Assembly (NCBI RefSeq): GCF_040567655.1
Contig: NZ_JBEXAC010000002.1
Span: 3,002,906-3,066,905, forward strand
DNA length: 64,000 nt
Reading direction: 5' to 3'
Source: Chitinophaga sp. H8
Lineage (GTDB): Bacteria; Bacteroidota; Bacteroidia; Chitinophagales; Chitinophagaceae
Shown: positions 62,614 to 64,000 of the stretch, piece after piece
Layout of the letters: every line of letters begins with the position of its first letter
Numbering within the stretch: the first letter of the stretch is position 1
Notes under the pieces: model-generated
What the model was told of the DNA's origin: nothing
What the model saw: only the letters and a program-made list of their open reading frames with translations
Database searches by the model: none
Translations under genes and position numbers: made by a program

Positions 62614-62671
62614 TAAGCGAATCAACATAAAAATTACAATAAAAGGGTCCCGCAGAGCCGGGACCCTTTTT
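62599..62671 (+). terminator. phe attenuator 2: antiterminator segment and terminator
   Basis: The terminator stem GGGTCCCG (62645-62652) / CGGGACCC (62659-62666) is extended by an A-run on the left and a T-run on the right. GGGACTCTTTT (62599-62609), inside the end of the leader peptide frame, can pair over 11 positions with AAAAGGGTCCC (62641-62651), one pair being G-U. This is a near-perfect antiterminator. It begins 12 nt after the last Phe codon of the run, the same distance as in the ilv attenuator. Confidence 0.85.
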
Positions 62672-62750
62672 ATTTCATATTTCCGAATCAGCCCTGTATG
62701 ACCGTCAGATAAGGTGCTGAATATCAAAAAGATTAAATATTTTATATCAT

Positions 62751-63575
62751 ATGCGTATTGCCATACAAGGATTTGAAGGATGTTTCCACCAGGTAGCTGC
62801 CCGGGGATATTATGGGAAACAGGTAGAAATTGAATCCTGCGCTTCTTTCTCAGAACTGGTAAAAAAAGTAAAGCAGCAACCGGATGTAGATGCTGGCATC
62901 ATGGCGATTGAAAACTCCATAGCAGGCAGTATCCTGCCTAATTACAGCCTCCTGAAAAATTCCGGGCTGCACATCACCGGGGAAATTTACCTGCAAATAC
63001 ACCAGCACCTGATGGTATTACCTGGTCAAACCCTGGCAGATATCAAAGAAGTGCATTCTCATCCTATGGCATTATTGCAATGCATTGATTTTCTGGAGCA
63101 ATATCCCCATATGAAGCTGGTGGAAACAGAAGATACCGCCCTGAGTGCCAAACACGTAAGGCAAAAGAAACTGAAAAGCACGGCAGCTATTGCAGGCAAA
63201 CTGGCGGCAGAAATATTTGAACTGGACATTATCGCGCCTAATATCCAGACCGCAAAAAACAACTATACCCGTTTCCTGGCGGTATCCCGCAATGGGAAAG
63301 AACCGGAAGCAGATGCGAATAAGGCCTCTGTATACTTCCAGACTTCCCATGAAAGTGGTGCCCTGGCCAAAGTACTGACAAAGATGGCACAATCAGGTAT
63401 TAACCTGTCCAAACTGCAATCCTTTCCTATTCCAGCCAAAGAATGGAACTACTACTTTCATGCTGATCTGGAATTTGAAGACCTGCAACATTTCGAGCGG
63501 GGACTCAAACAAATCACACCGCTTACCGAACATTTAACAGTACTAGGCATTTATAAAAAGGGAAAAACACATTAA
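62751..63575 (+). CDS. pheA: Prephenate dehydratase
   Basis: 274 residues. It converts prephenate to phenylpyruvate, the committed step to Phe. The catalytic domain (about 1-180) has MAIENSIAGSILPNY and the Thr-Arg-Phe motif in NNYTRFLAV (173-175). A C-terminal ACT domain (about 192-270) with ESGALAKVLTKMAQSGINLSKLQSFPI gives Phe feedback control. It is a stand-alone enzyme without a chorismate mutase domain. It lies 79 nt after attenuator 2; an aminotransferase gene follows after 21 nt. Confidence 0.95.
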   Translation: MRIAIQGFEGCFHQVAARGYYGKQVEIESCASFSELVKKVKQQPDVDAGIMAIENSIAGSILPNYSLLKNSGLHITGEIYLQIHQHLMVLPGQTLADIKEVHSHPMALLQCIDFLEQYPHMKLVETEDTALSAKHVRQKKLKSTAAIAGKLAAEIFELDIIAPNIQTAKNNYTRFLAVSRNGKEPEADANKASVYFQTSHESGALAKVLTKMAQSGINLSKLQSFPIPAKEWNYYFHADLEFEDLQHFERGLKQITPLTEHLTVLGIYKKGKTH

Positions 63576-63596
63576 TCAATTTATATTTTTTACCAG

Positions 63597-64000
63597 ATGA
63601 GCATTCAGATACAGGTAGCCAAAAGATTACAGCACACGGAAGAATACTATTTCTCCAAAAAACTGCGTGAAATAGATGAGATGAACAAAGCGGGTGCGCA
63701 GGTAATTAACCTGGGAATAGGTAGTCCTGACTTGCCCCCGCATCCTTCTGTGGTGGCAGCATTGCATGAAAACGCCTTATTGCCCAATACCCATGCGTAT
63801 CAGGGATATAAAGGTATTCCTGCTTTACGTCAGGCTATGGCTAACTGGTATCAGCATTTTTATCAGGTAACACTTAATCCGGATACAGAGGTGCTGCCGC
63901 TGATCGGTTCCAAAGAAGGGATTATGCACATTTGCATGACCTACCTGCAGGAAGGAGATGTGGCCCTGATCCCCAATCCGGGATATCCTACTTACCGCTC
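63597..64000 (+). CDS. PLP-dependent aminotransferase, class I/II (cut by window edge)
   Basis: The first 134 codons are present, from the ATG at 63597. The sequence reads RLQHTEEYYFSKKLREIDEMNKAG, then VINLGIGSPDLPPHPSVVAAL and the NTHAYQGYKGIPALRQAMANWY block typical of aspartate/aromatic aminotransferases, then PNPGYPTYRS at the edge. Position after pheA in the attenuated operon suggests that it converts phenylpyruvate or prephenate to the amino acid. The PLP lysine lies outside the window. Confidence 0.9.
   Translation, partial: MSIQIQVAKRLQHTEEYYFSKKLREIDEMNKAGAQVINLGIGSPDLPPHPSVVAALHENALLPNTHAYQGYKGIPALRQAMANWYQHFYQVTLNPDTEVLPLIGSKEGIMHICMTYLQEGDVALIPNPGYPTYR

Noticed and set aside
62533..62727. 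A 64-codon minus-strand frame before pheA
   Set aside because: It is the complement of leader peptide 2 and its terminator; the Lys-rich sequence is simply the antisense of the Phe codon run.

Overview
The window comes from a Bacteroidota chromosome, most likely a Chitinophaga-like member of the Chitinophagaceae. The signs are several SusC/SusD outer-membrane pairs, FecR/ECF-sigma signalling, a gliding-motility type C-terminal domain (type IX secretion, type B sorting), two GH29 and one GH95 fucosidases, an isomerase-type xylose operon, and promoters of the Bacteroidota form (TTTG at -33, TAnnTTTG at -7, 19-20 nt apart). I saw no tRNA, rRNA, phage or insertion sequence.

Layout. 1-8856 (minus): ECF sigma, FecR anti-sigma, STN-bearing SusC and SusD, then a second SusC without STN that runs off the left edge. 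9072-18100: an AraC regulator (minus), then a LacI regulator and a second SusC/SusD pair. Three palindromic operator-like sites surround this LacI unit, and the susC has a leader of nearly 600 nt with several tiny ORFs. 18154-31456: housekeeping genes (mutS, a TrmH-type methyltransferase, a UbiA/MqnP-like prenyltransferase, ruvX, def), two duplicated ECF sigma/anti-sigma pairs of which the second anti-sigma is cut down to its cytosolic part, a large adhesin-like type IX cargo protein, a RluA-family pseudouridine synthase, a decayed CRISPR remnant, and lipB. 31697-36858: a secreted protein, an ACC-deaminase-like enzyme, a GH29 fucosidase, and an overlapping nucleotidyltransferase/sugar-kinase pair.

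37113-45202 is a complete branched-chain amino acid operon, ilvE-ilvD-ilvB-ilvN-ilvC-ilvA. It is preceded by a readable attenuator: promoter, an Ile/Val-rich leader peptide, an antiterminator segment overlapping the leader stop codon, and a strong terminator. 45354-52447 holds an alcohol dehydrogenase, an SDR protein, an FAD oxidase and a GH95-GH29 fucosidase operon. 52635-58300 is a xylose unit: Na+/sugar symporter, xylulokinase, xylose isomerase and an aldose epimerase.

58630-64000 holds small secreted and membrane proteins, and an ECF sigma whose partner looks like an anti-sigma domain fused to a periplasmic trypsin-like protease. Next come a small lipoprotein and the start of a phenylalanine operon (pheA, then an aminotransferase cut by the window edge). 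Upstream of pheA lie two complete Phe/Tyr-rich leader-peptide attenuators in series, each with its own terminator and antiterminator. I consider this tandem attenuator the most unusual system in the window.
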